64,000 bases of DNA from Kitasatospora albolonga (GTDB lineage Bacteria; Actinomycetota; Actinomycetes; Streptomycetales; Streptomycetaceae). Made by a program: the position numbers and the translations under genes. The notes beneath the pieces were generated by a model. It saw only the letters and a list, made by a program, of their open reading frames with translations. It ran no database searches and had not been told where the DNA came from. Below are positions 7,433 through 16,118 of this stretch, piece after piece (the first letter of the stretch is position 1; each line of letters begins with the position of its first letter). The stretch lies in NCBI GenBank assembly GCA_002082585.1, contig CP020563.1:4954001-5018000 (forward strand), in the 5' to 3' direction.

Positions 7433-8290
7433 ATGGCGGCACCTCTGACCGCCGACGCCTTCGTCCGTGCCCTGCGCGCCGAGGGGGTCCGTGTCACCGA
7501 ACACACCGGCTGGCACAGTCACAACCGCAACCACAAGGGCGCCTGGGGGCCGGTCCACGGTGTGATGCTCCATCACACGGCCGGCTCCAGCAGCGTCGGC
7601 TACTGCCGCCGGGGCACGTCCGAGCTGCCCGGACCGCTCTGTGCCGGTGTCGTCACCAAGGACGGTGTGGTGCACCTGGTCGGCTACGGCCGCACCAACC
7701 ATGCCGGCAGCGGCAGCTCCGCGGTGCTGGCCGCCGTACGAGAGGAGCTGCCGCTGCCCGCGCCGGGCCCGGACGCCGTCGATGGCAACGCCCGTTTCTA
7801 CGGCTTCGAGATCGAGAACCTCGGCTCCGGCCGCGACCCTTACCCAGCACCCCAGCTCGACGCCGTGGAGCGGCTCTCGGCCGCGCTGTGCCGTGTGCAC
7901 GGCTGGTCGGCGGCGAGCGTGATCGGCCACAAGGAGTGGACCCGGCGCAAGATCGATCCGTCGTTCTCCATGGCCGGGATGCGCAACCGGGTCGCCGGGC
8001 GGCTCGGCGCGCGCCCGGGGCCCGGCGCGCCGCCCGTGCGGGATGACGCGCCGTTCCCCGGCGGGGCCTTCTTCGTCCCCGGCCACCGGGACCCGCTCTT
8101 CACGGCGGTGGGCAGGCGGCTGGTGGCCGAGGGCTGCGGCCGGTACTCCGTCGGTCCGGGGCCGGTCTGGGGGGCGGCCGATCGCAGTTCCTACGCGGCC
8201 TGGCAGCGCAAGCTCGGTTACCGGGGCGCGGACGCCGACGGGACCCCGGGGCGGGCGAGCTGGCAGCGGCTCCGCGTCCCCCGGGTCTGA
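7433..8290 (+). CDS. N-acetylmuramoyl-L-alanine amidase endolysin (Amidase_2/PGRP) with C-terminal wall-binding domain
   Basis: A 285-residue protein, ATG 7433 with AGGAGA upstream. The catalytic domain (about 20-190) has VMLHHTAG (His47/48), GFEIENLG (Glu126) and VIGHKEWTRRKIDP (His166, Asp175), the zinc and catalytic residues of the Amidase_2 family that cleaves the bond between muramic acid and L-Ala. The C-terminal part (about 210-285; PFPGGAFFVPG, YAAWQRKLGYRGADADG, TPGRASWQRL) is a peptidoglycan-binding-like domain common in Streptomyces phage endolysins. There is no signal peptide, so release needs the holin encoded next. It lyses the producing cell to free particles. Confidence 0.85.
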   Translation: MAAPLTADAFVRALRAEGVRVTEHTGWHSHNRNHKGAWGPVHGVMLHHTAGSSSVGYCRRGTSELPGPLCAGVVTKDGVVHLVGYGRTNHAGSGSSAVLAAVREELPLPAPGPDAVDGNARFYGFEIENLGSGRDPYPAPQLDAVERLSAALCRVHGWSAASVIGHKEWTRRKIDPSFSMAGMRNRVAGRLGARPGPGAPPVRDDAPFPGGAFFVPGHRDPLFTAVGRRLVAEGCGRYSVGPGPVWGAADRSSYAAWQRKLGYRGADADGTPGRASWQRLRVPRV

Positions 8291-8460
8291 CCCGCGGACG
8301 CGGACGGAGCCGCAGGCACAGAGGCCGGATACGGATACGGATGCGGATGCGGAGAGACCCGGACGCAGGTCCGGACGCAGATTCGGACAAGGCCGGACAC
8401 AGGTCCGGACGCACAGGCCCGGACGTGGATGCAGGCATAGATCCAGACAGAGATTCGAAC
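8291..8460. repeat. Degenerate CGGAn / GGAnnC short-repeat tract
   Basis: A 180-base stretch between amidase and holin has no convincing gene. It is made largely of six-base steps such as CGGATA, CGGATG, CGGACG and CCGGAC. One example is GGATACGGATACGGATG near 8328-8346. Periodicity near six runs through most of it. It may be a slipped-strand expansion. No function is evident. Confidence 0.5.
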
Positions 8461-8473
8461 AGGGAGGAGCAGG

Positions 8474-8731
8474 GTGATCATGACCGATTCGACGCGCCGT
8501 GCGCTGCGCACATTCGCCCAGGTCTGCTGCGCGCTGCTCGCGGCGGCTCCGCTGCTGGCCGGGGAGCCGGCCGTACGGGACGTTCCCGTCCTGGCGGGAG
8601 CCGCCGCGCTCGCGGCCGCTCTCAGCCGCGCGATGTCGGCGCCCGCCGTGCAGCGATGGCTGCCGCCGTGGCTCCGCCTGCCCGCCGGGGACGCGGCGGA
8701 GGCGGCGGAGGGAGAGGAGATCCACAGATGA
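8474..8731 (+). CDS. Small holin-like membrane protein
   Basis: Up to 85 residues. GTG 8474 lies 5 bases after GGGAGGAG (8462-8469); ATG 8480 is an alternative two codons in. The protein has hydrophobic segments AQVCCALLAAAPLLAG and VPVLAGAAALAAALSRAM (about 15-55) and a charged, acidic C-terminus. Size, membrane segments and position directly after an amidase lacking a signal peptide fit a holin, which opens the membrane for the amidase. It overlaps the next gene by ATGA. The specific holin family is not recognised. Confidence 0.65.
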   Translation: MIMTDSTRRALRTFAQVCCALLAAAPLLAGEPAVRDVPVLAGAAALAAALSRAMSAPAVQRWLPPWLRLPAGDAAEAAEGEEIHR

Positions 8732-8982
8732 CACGGGAGCACGAGGAGAGAGGCGTGGCGGTGGAGCTCGAGCGGCTGCGGCGTTCGGTGGACGTCGGGT
8801 TCGCCACCACCCGGGGTGATCTGGCGCTGCTGCTGCAACGGGCGGACCAGACGGACAAGGTGCTCGGCGAGCACGAGGAGCGGCTGGACGCACTGGAGCG
8901 CACCCGGTGGCCCCTGCCGTCGCTGGCCGCGCTCACCTCCTGTGCGGCGCTGGTCCTGACGCTGTGGCAGGCGGCCCGCTGA
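8728..8982 (+). CDS. XhlA-like / second lysis membrane protein
   Basis: An 84-residue protein, ATG 8728 overlapping the holin-like stop (ATGA), so it is translationally coupled. Residues 1-58 are charged and form a probable coiled coil (VELERLRRSVDVGF, VLGEHEERLDALERTR). Residues 62-82 form one membrane helix (LPSLAALTSCAALVLTLW). Cytosolic coiled coil plus a C-terminal anchor is the layout of haemolysin XhlA-type proteins in lysis cassettes of Gram-positive prophages and phage-tail bacteriocins. It is the last gene of the tail-lysis run. Confidence 0.6.
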   Translation: MTREHEERGVAVELERLRRSVDVGFATTRGDLALLLQRADQTDKVLGEHEERLDALERTRWPLPSLAALTSCAALVLTLWQAAR

Positions 8983-9005
8983 TGACGGGGAGTCCGGACA
9001 GCTGA

Positions 9006-9022
9006 TCGCGCGAGCACGCAAC
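9006..9022. promoter_or_regulatory. Copy 1 of shared GAGCrCGCwAC operator-like motif
   Basis: TCGCGCGAGCACGCAAC lies 154 bases before the small gene at 9176. Its last 13 bases, GCGAGCACGCAAC, differ by one base from GCGAGCGCGCAAC before the wbl operon and by two from GCGAGCGCGCTAC before the XRE gene. The recurrence at three control regions of one island suggests one regulator, perhaps the XRE protein. Confidence 0.45.
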
Positions 9023-9093
9023 CAGCCTGTTCGCGTCCGGGGCGTGGGGTGTGTGGGACCCGTGAGGCTCCGCGCACTCCGGCGCCGCTGCGC

Positions 9094-9123
9094 TACGCTG
9101 CGATTTATCGAACGTGTATTCGA
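9094..9123 (+). promoter_or_regulatory. Promoter -10 with LexA (SOS) box
   Basis: TACGCT at 9094-9099 is a -10 element in the context GCGCTACGCTG, the same context as before the XRE gene. TCGAACGTGTATTCGA at 9108-9123 matches the actinobacterial LexA box TCGAAC-N4-GTTCGA with one mismatch (A for G). It would cover the transcription start, the usual position for repression. The downstream gene starts at 9176. This is the direct sign that the island could respond to DNA damage. Confidence 0.65.
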
Positions 9124-9175
9124 TGAGGTGGCGGTTCTGGAGCGTGGACGCCTGACGTGACGAAGGGGAGGTGTG

Positions 9176-9472
9176 ATGGTCAGCAGTGCGGGAGACCGGC
9201 TTGCCGATGTAGTGGCCGCGGTCGTCGAGGTGGCGGCCGAGGCGGGTGAGGCGGGAACGTACACCGTGGAGATGGCCCAGACGGTGGCGGCGGTCCTGAA
9301 CAAGGTCGCCGCACGGGTGGTCATCGACGCGGAGGTGCGGGGCTTCACGAGCGGGTGGCGCGAGGCCATGGACCTGGCGGCCGGCGACGGCGCCGACGCG
9401 GCCCGCACGGTCCGGCTGCCCGGACCCGACGGCGGCCCCGGCGCGGTGCCCCCGGGTCCGGGAGAGCGCTGA
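9176..9472 (+). CDS. Small protein under the LexA-box promoter, unknown function
   Basis: A 98-residue protein starting at ATG 9176, with GGGGAGG at 9165-9171; GTG 9173 is too close to the ribosome site. The first 60 residues are helical and Ala/Val/Glu-rich (LADVVAAVVEVAAEAGEAG, TVAAVLNKVAARVVIDAEV). A GFTSGWREAMDLA segment and a Pro/Gly-rich tail follow. The FxxGWR-E/D-AxD motif recurs in the protein at 11595-12266. No domain was recognised. Its promoter carries the SOS box, so it may be the first switch protein, for example an activator of the tail genes or an antirepressor. That role is inference only. Confidence 0.6.
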   Translation: MVSSAGDRLADVVAAVVEVAAEAGEAGTYTVEMAQTVAAVLNKVAARVVIDAEVRGFTSGWREAMDLAAGDGADAARTVRLPGPDGGPGAVPPGPGER

Positions 9473-9550
9473 GCGCCGCCGCGAACCGATCGGGGCACCC
9501 GCCCCCTGCTGTCCGGCCGTGGCCGGGTCCGTCACACCCGCCGTGGACGA

Positions 9551-9594
9551 ACGAGGCGGCCGCACCCGTGACCGGGTGCGGCCGCCTCGTTTTC
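9551..9594. terminator. Strong bidirectional terminator, 18-bp stem
   Basis: Perfect inverted repeat 9551-9568 / 9573-9590 (ACGAGGCGGCCGCACCCG), loop TGAC, then TTTT on the plus strand. It sits between the convergent ends of the 9176 gene and the minus-strand operon ending at 9601. Confidence 0.85.
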
Positions 9595-9600
9595 GTGCGT

Positions 9601-9795
9601 TCAGGACCGCCCGCGCGCGGCCCGCTCCGCGGCGAAGACGTCCTCCAGCCGGAAGAGCTGGGCCCGGCCCTGGCGGCCGGCGGGCGTGAGGCGGCCCAGC
9701 TGGACCCACTTGCGGATCGTCGCCGGTGCCACGGCGACCTCCTGGGCGGCGAGGACGCCGGTGATCAGCGGCTGTACTCCGGCGCCGGGGCTCAT
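9601..9795 (-). CDS. Small MerR/excisionase-type HTH protein
   Basis: A 64-residue protein. ATG at 9793-9795 overlaps the stop of the upstream gene (ATGA), so a longer frame was not used. LAAQEVAVAPATIRKWVQLGR and AQLFRLEDVFAAER are the winged-helix recognition pattern of MerR/AlpA/BldC-like small DNA-binding proteins. It is the last gene of a three-gene operon (wbl, Zn-ribbon, HTH). Proteins of this size act as excisionases or as transcription regulators. With no integrase in view, a regulator is more likely. Confidence 0.7.
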   Translation of the reverse strand: MSPGAGVQPLITGVLAAQEVAVAPATIRKWVQLGRLTPAGRQGRAQLFRLEDVFAAERAARGRS

Positions 9796-10541
9796 CGGGT
9801 CCGGCGGTCCGTCGCCGCGGGCGCGCTCTCGTCGAGCGCCGCCCCGATCTCGCCGGGGTCGGCACCGCCCGCACGGGCGAGCGTGGCCCAGGAGTCCTCG
9901 TACCAGAGGTGCCGGAAAGCCGCATCCGTACGGCAGTCGCACTCGGCGCCCGGGCAGCGGCACCCCGGGTTGACGCAGAGCACCGCCCGCCGGGCGGGGA
10001 ACGCGCGCAGCGAGACGGAGTCGCACCAGGGGCACCGGCCGCTCACCCGGGCCATGGGCTCGGTGTCGCCGAGGGCGCGCCCGCAGCGCCTCGCCATCCG
10101 CCGGAGCTCGTCCCTGACGTGGGCGGCGAGCACGGGTTCCGCCGCGATCCGGCCGAGGAGCCGGCGGATGCGGAGGAGCCGTTGCGGCACGTTCGTGCGG
10201 CGCGGCCGCCCCAGGCCCAGCTTCTCGTGGACGGCTTCGTCGAGCTCCAGGACGCCGTCGCCGATGTCGCGCAGCGCGTCGGAGACGTGGAGGCGCAGGG
10301 GGGCGGCCGTGTGGCCGGGAGCGGTGAGGCCGTGCGCCTGCTCGACGGCGAGCGCCTCGTGGCGCTCCTCGCGGATACGGGCGTCGCGGGCGGCCAGTTC
10401 GGCGGGGGCGGGCTCGGGCCGGTCGGCCGGCCGGCTCCGGGTGCCGGGGGCCAGTTCCACCAGGAGCTCGGGAAGCTGACGGACCAGCAGGTCGAGCCAG
10501 AGGACGGTGTCGTCGGCGGGTGCGGGCGTGGTGGGCGGCAT
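9792..10541 (-). CDS. Zinc-ribbon-like protein of the wbl operon, unknown function
   Basis: A 249-residue protein. The start ATG at 10539-10541 overlaps the wbl stop. The first two thirds are helical and charged, with ARDARIREERHEALAVEQAHG and RLLRIRRLLGRIAAEP. Residues about 178-212 hold a Cys cluster, CPWCDSVSLRAFP then CVNPGCRCPGAECDC, which looks like a zinc ribbon with extra cysteines. The C-terminus is acidic. Such helical plus zinc-ribbon proteins are common in actinophage control regions but have no assigned role. Overlapping starts indicate one transcript with its neighbours. Confidence 0.6.
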   Translation of the reverse strand: MPPTTPAPADDTVLWLDLLVRQLPELLVELAPGTRSRPADRPEPAPAELAARDARIREERHEALAVEQAHGLTAPGHTAAPLRLHVSDALRDIGDGVLELDEAVHEKLGLGRPRRTNVPQRLLRIRRLLGRIAAEPVLAAHVRDELRRMARRCGRALGDTEPMARVSGRCPWCDSVSLRAFPARRAVLCVNPGCRCPGAECDCRTDAAFRHLWYEDSWATLARAGGADPGEIGAALDESAPAATDRRTR

Positions 10542-10825
10542 CAGCGTTCCCCTCGGTGCTGGCTGGTGTGCCGGGTGACAGGGCGGCCGTTGCGCCAGAG
10601 CCGGCCGGCGCTCACGCCGTCGAACCAGCTGTCGGCGGGCGCCACGGTCTCTTCGCAGCGGCGCAGAACGGGGCAGCGCGCGCAGGCTTGCAGCGCGGGC
10701 GCGGCGTCCCTCTCCCGGCGGGCGAACACGACCTGCGGCGGCATTCCGGAGCAGGCGGCGGCCGAGCGCCACCACGAGGAATCCGGACCGTCCGCGTCGT
10801 CGTGCTGCGGGGTTAATGGGGTCAT
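10541..10825 (-). CDS. WhiB-like (Wbl) Fe-S transcription factor
   Basis: A 94-residue protein from ATG 10823-10825; upstream extension would cross the operator dyad. It has the four cysteines of the family: Cys25 (SSWWRSAAACSG), Cys48 and Cys51 (ACARC), Cys57 (CPVLRRC). These ligate a [4Fe-4S] cluster that lets Wbl proteins bind sigma factor region 4. The usual G-V/I-W-G-G turn is altered to VSAGRLWRNG, as in many phage-encoded Wbl proteins. First gene of the operon reading toward 9601, and divergent from the XRE gene. It probably redirects RNA polymerase for island genes. Confidence 0.8.
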   Translation of the reverse strand: MTPLTPQHDDADGPDSSWWRSAAACSGMPPQVVFARRERDAAPALQACARCPVLRRCEETVAPADSWFDGVSAGRLWRNGRPVTRHTSQHRGER

Positions 10826-10842
10826 GACCGGCACCCTGGCAT

Positions 10843-10862
10843 GTTGCGAGCGAGCGCGCAAC
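10843..10862. promoter_or_regulatory. Copy 2 of shared operator-like motif, dyad form
   Basis: GTTGCGAGCGAGCGCGCAAC is a dyad (GTTGCG / CGCAAC, 8-base spacer) starting 18 bases before the wbl ATG on the minus strand. It is the most symmetric of three related sites (others at 9006-9022 and 10961-10979). Confidence 0.5.
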
Positions 10863-10960
10863 AAAGATTCGCGGCCGTGGGCCGGTAGTGCCCGTCGCCG
10901 CGGTGACGGCTGGTATCCGAACAAAACCCACACATGAAGTTGCTTACGCGCGCGGATTCT

Positions 10961-10982
10961 GTGCGTGCGAGCGCGCTACGCT
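10961..10982 (+). promoter_or_regulatory. Copy 3 of shared motif overlapping the XRE gene -10
   Basis: GTGCGTGCGAGCGCGCTAC at 10961-10979 overlaps a -10 TACGCT at 10977-10982, 28 bases before ATG 11010. An operator over the -10 of a repressor gene would give autoregulation. Confidence 0.45.
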
Positions 10983-11009
10983 GTGCCTGCTTCGGAGGGA
11001 GGCGACGCC

Positions 11010-11489
11010 ATGACCATGAGTGAGCTGGAGCGGTTCGCGAGCTGGGTCGAGGACCTGATCCGACAGCGTGGCTACGACATCGACAGTCCCCGCGGAGGGG
11101 GCAAGTCGCGTCTCGCCGACGACGCGGGTGTGCACCGCGCGGCCATCACCCGGCTGCTCCAGGGCCAGAGCATGCCGGACCTGGAGACGACCCGGCGGCT
11201 CGCGCACGTCCTGCGCGTCCCGGTGCGCGACATGCTGATCCGCTCGGGCCGCCTCTCCGAGGAGGATCTGCCGCTGCCGGACCTCGGGGGCGGCGCGCCA
11301 GGGGCCGCCGCGCCGCACCGCCGGCTGACCCTTGAGGAGGCTGCCGCCGGGCTCGGCGTCCCGCCCGATCAGTGGGACATGTTCATCAGGGTCGCGGCGC
11401 AGTTCCTGCCGCCCGCGGATGCGGACTCCGCGCGGAGCCAGGCCGAGTACGGTTCGGCCGCCGCCGTGAAGGGCGCGGGCAAGGGCTGA
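11010..11489 (+). CDS. XRE-family HTH regulator
   Basis: A 159-residue protein, ATG 11010 with GGAGGGAGG at 10995-11003. The HTH spans about residues 30-75: KSRLADDAGVHRAAITRLLQG then SMPDLETTRRLAHVLRVPVRDM, the Cro/CI pattern in which an atypical phage-type regulator reads its operator. A C-terminal helical segment (RLTLEEAAAGLGVPPDQWDMF) may mediate dimer contacts. It has no LexA-like autopeptidase domain, so control by DNA damage would come from elsewhere, such as the LexA box at 9108. Divergent from the wbl operon. It is a likely repressor of the island. Confidence 0.75.
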   Translation: MTMSELERFASWVEDLIRQRGYDIDSPRGGGKSRLADDAGVHRAAITRLLQGQSMPDLETTRRLAHVLRVPVRDMLIRSGRLSEEDLPLPDLGGGAPGAAAPHRRLTLEEAAAGLGVPPDQWDMFIRVAAQFLPPADADSARSQAEYGSAAAVKGAGKG

Positions 11490-11541
11490 CCGGATTCCTC
11501 TGTAGCTGACCGGATTTCCCCGCATGCGCGGCCAGTATGAT
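11485..11541 (+). promoter_or_regulatory. Two 20-bp-phased direct repeats before a -10
   Basis: GCTGACCGGATT occurs at 11485-11496 and again at 11505-11516, exactly two helical turns apart. TATGAT at 11536-11541 is a good -10. The next start is at 11595. The repeats are well placed for an activator acting on this promoter, for instance the Wbl or XRE protein. Confidence 0.45.
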
Positions 11542-11594
11542 TTTTCTGGCCTGTCCCCCCCTTCCCGCAGGCTCCACGCCCTTCGGGGCGACCG

Positions 11595-12266
11595 ATGGGA
11601 CGTGAAAGTGGGCCGTGCATGGTCGAGGGTGAAGAGCGTGCCCGCTCGGCACGCGGTTCCCCCGGCGAGCGCGGGGGCGGGACGGTGTGCGGCGCGCCTC
11701 CGGAGCGGGACGAGGAGAAGGTCCCGCCCGCCCGCGAGGCGCCGACGGGGCACGGCGGTGCCGGTCCGGGTCCGGCCTCCGGGCCGCCCGACGGCTTCTC
11801 CGATCTGCTCGCCACCCTCGGCGCGTACCTGGAGCACCACCCCCCGGCCGATGTCGCCGTCCTGTTACGGGCGGAGCTGGAGCGCCGCGAGTTCCTGGCG
11901 TACGCGAACGGCTGGCGTGACGCCGCCGACCAGTACGAGCCCGCCCTGGAACAGGCCCGGCGCATCGCCCGGACCCGCAGGCTGAGGCTCGTCGGCCGCA
12001 CCCCCGGCCAGGCCGCCGTCATCCCGTTCCCGCAGGACGCGCCCACCGCCACGGAGGGCGCGCCGAACGCGGCGGAAGCCGGGGAGCCCGCGCCGGGGCC
12101 GGAACCAGGCCCCGACGGCGTACCGGAACACTCCCCGGACACCCCCGCACCACCGCGATCCGCCCCGCCGGGCCCCGGTCTGGTGGCGAAGAACCGGAAC
12201 TCCCGGGCCCCCACCATCCCGCGCCTGGCCGTCCACCGGCCCGGCCGCCCCGACCTCCTCCGATGA
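11595..12266 (+). CDS. Low-complexity protein with FxxGWRDAAD motif, unknown function
   Basis: 223 residues if ATG 11595 is used; ATG 11619 is equally possible and neither has a strong ribosome site. The N-terminal 60 residues and C-terminal 70 residues are Pro/Gly/Ala-rich and probably disordered. The core (about 65-145) is helical: DGFSDLLATLGAYLEHHPP, VAVLLRAELERREFLAYANG, WRDAADQYEPALEQARRIAR. The E-x-R-x-F...GWR-D/E-A-x-D stretch resembles the small protein at 9176, suggesting related proteins at both ends of the control block. No domain was recognised. Confidence 0.55.
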   Translation: MGRESGPCMVEGEERARSARGSPGERGGGTVCGAPPERDEEKVPPAREAPTGHGGAGPGPASGPPDGFSDLLATLGAYLEHHPPADVAVLLRAELERREFLAYANGWRDAADQYEPALEQARRIARTRRLRLVGRTPGQAAVIPFPQDAPTATEGAPNAAEAGEPAPGPEPGPDGVPEHSPDTPAPPRSAPPGPGLVAKNRNSRAPTIPRLAVHRPGRPDLLR

Positions 12267-12345
12267 AGGAGTCCGGGAAGGAGCGCCCGAAGCCGGTGAA
12301 GGGTCTGCCGGCTCGTGGAACGTAGGGGAGAGGTACGGGGAGGGA

Positions 12346-12615
12346 TCAGCCGAGCAGCCCCCGGTGGACCCGCAGCAGTGCGCGGGTGCCCACGGCGAGC
12401 AGGGGCGGTACGTCGGGCAGCGGGACCCTGCGGGCGAGGGCCAGGATGTCGACGACGATCGCGTAGTCGTCGACCACGGACTGCGGCACCCCGGGGGCGC
12501 TCATCGCCGGGGCGTAGGCGGAAGCGGCGTCACCGTACTCGATGACGGCCAGGCTGATATCGGTCTCGACGGCGCTCGGCGTCTGGAACACGGGCTCGCG
12601 CTGGTCTGCTGTCAC
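12346..12615 (-). CDS. Small conserved-looking protein, unknown function
   Basis: About 89 residues from GTG 12613-12615; longer starts exist but run into sequence with no coding character. The protein is helical, with DISLAVIEYGDAASAYAPAM, VVDDYAIVVDILALARRVP and VGTRALLRVHRGLLG. There is no signal peptide or clear membrane helix. It lies between the island and the str operon, reading away from rpsL. It may mark the boundary between the accessory island and the chromosome core. No function assigned. Confidence 0.5.
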   Translation of the reverse strand: MTADQREPVFQTPSAVETDISLAVIEYGDAASAYAPAMSAPGVPQSVVDDYAIVVDILALARRVPLPDVPPLLAVGTRALLRVHRGLLG

Positions 12616-12841
12616 GGTGTGGACCCCCTCTGGCCGGGACCGCCCCCACGGACCGGTCCGCCGGTCGTCGGCTGACCGTATTGTCCGGCAGCGCGGAAGG
12701 CGGCGGCAGTCCGTGAGTACGCTGTTCCCGTGCCGCTTGGCTGCCGGGTTCCGGCAATGGACCGGAGCGTCGGCCATCAGGGGCCGCGGCCCGTCCGCCG
12801 TGGTCGGCGGCCCCGGCGTGTCGGGGTGGACAGCATTTGTT

Positions 12842-12870
12842 TTGACCCAGCTCCGTGAGGTAGGTACGCT
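12842..12870 (+). promoter_or_regulatory. str operon promoter (HrdB-type)
   Basis: TTGACC at 12842-12847 and TACGCT at 12865-12870, spacer of 17. This is a textbook vegetative promoter about 190 bases before rpsL. The rest of the 12616-13063 gap is leader, and nothing else was recognised there. Confidence 0.75.
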
Positions 12871-12957
12871 CAAGCCTTGTGCCTGGGGTGTGCCTGGGCT
12901 CCGGTGCGTGTCCTCAACCGCACCGCGAGCTCGTCCGTAGCCACCGCAATCTGCGCC

Positions 12958-13014
12958 CTTCTGCCCCTAGGGCGGAAGTCTGCAGTATTCGACACACCCG
13001 ACCGCGTGGGTCGG
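12958..13014 (+). promoter_or_regulatory. rpsL leader hairpins, including element shared with rpsJ leader
   Basis: The first hairpin is 12958-12966 / 12970-12978 (CTTCTGCCC, loop CTA). The second element, 12990-13014, begins CGACAC and contains CCCGACCGCGTGGGTCGG, whose CCGACC and GGTCGG arms pair. The same 25 nt, with one difference, is found at 30529-30553 before rpsJ. It ends 49 bases before the rpsL start. Confidence 0.6.
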
Positions 13015-13063
13015 TGATGTTCCAGGTTAGTTTCACGAACGGCACACAGAAACCGGAGAAGTA

Positions 13064-13435
13064 GTGCCTACGATCCAGCAGCTGGTCCGGAAGGGCCGGC
13101 AGGACAAGGTCGAGAAGAACAAGACGCCCGCGCTCGAGGGTTCGCCCCAGCGTCGCGGTGTCTGCACGCGTGTGTTCACGACCACCCCGAAGAAGCCGAA
13201 CTCGGCCCTCCGTAAGGTCGCGCGTGTGCGTCTGACCTCCGGTATCGAGGTCACGGCCTACATCCCGGGTGAGGGACACAACCTGCAGGAGCACTCCATC
13301 GTGCTCGTGCGTGGTGGCCGTGTGAAGGACCTGCCGGGTGTTCGTTACAAGATCATCCGCGGTTCGCTCGACACCCAGGGTGTCAAGAACCGCAAGCAGG
13401 CCCGCAGCCGCTACGGCGCCAAGAAGGAGAAGTAA
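13064..13435 (+). CDS. rpsL: 30S ribosomal protein S12
   Basis: A 123-residue protein from GTG 13064, with GGAGAAG upstream. The universally conserved [18 protein letters not shown] and [19 protein letters not shown] are intact. S12 lies at the decoding centre of the 30S subunit. Lys43 and Lys88, the positions usually changed in streptomycin-resistant or ribosome-engineered Streptomyces, are both wild-type lysine, so this allele predicts streptomycin sensitivity at the S12 level. First gene of the str operon; rpsG follows after 2 bases. Confidence 0.98.
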
Positions 13436-13437
13436 GA

Positions 13438-13908
13438 ATGCCTCGTAAGGGCCCCGCCCCGAAGCGCCCGGTCATCATCGACCCGGTCTACAGCTCTCCT
13501 CTTGTCACGTCGCTGATCAACAAGATCCTGCTCGACGGCAAGCGTTCCACCGCCGAGCGGATCGTCTACGGCGCCATGGAAGGTCTCCGCGAGAAGACCG
13601 GCAACGACCCGGTCATCACGCTGAAGCGCGCGCTTGAGAACGTCAAGCCCTCGCTCGAGGTCAAGTCCCGCCGTGTCGGTGGCGCCACCTACCAGGTGCC
13701 GATCGAGGTCAAGCCCGGTCGTGCCTCGACCCTGGCTCTGCGCTGGCTCGTCGGTTACTCCCGCGCCCGTCGCGAGAAGACCATGACCGAGCGCCTCATG
13801 AACGAGCTGCTCGACGCCTCCAACGGCCTCGGCGCTTCGGTCAAGAAGCGTGAGGACACCCACAAGATGGCCGAGTCCAACAAGGCCTTCGCGCACTACC
13901 GCTGGTAG
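13438..13908 (+). CDS. rpsG: 30S ribosomal protein S7
   Basis: A 156-residue protein starting at ATG 13438, directly after rpsL. It begins [19 protein letters not shown] and holds the family stretch [20 protein letters not shown]7 nucleates assembly of the 30S head by binding the 3' major domain of 16S rRNA and contacts tRNA at the E site. Length equals the bacterial norm. In other bacteria S7 represses its own operon; no matching site was identified here. Confidence 0.98.
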
Positions 13909-13946
13909 TCGCTCACCCCATCGAGACCGAGAGAAGACTGAGCCAT

Positions 13947-16076
<2,130 letters not shown>

Positions 16077-16118
16077 CTCTCCCGAGCTCACGCTTTAGGC
16101 TTGTCACCGGAGCCGGGC

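Noticed and set aside
8291..8460. Possible CRISPR array
   Set aside because: Units are six bases and degenerate; there are no 28-37-base repeats, unique spacers or cas genes.
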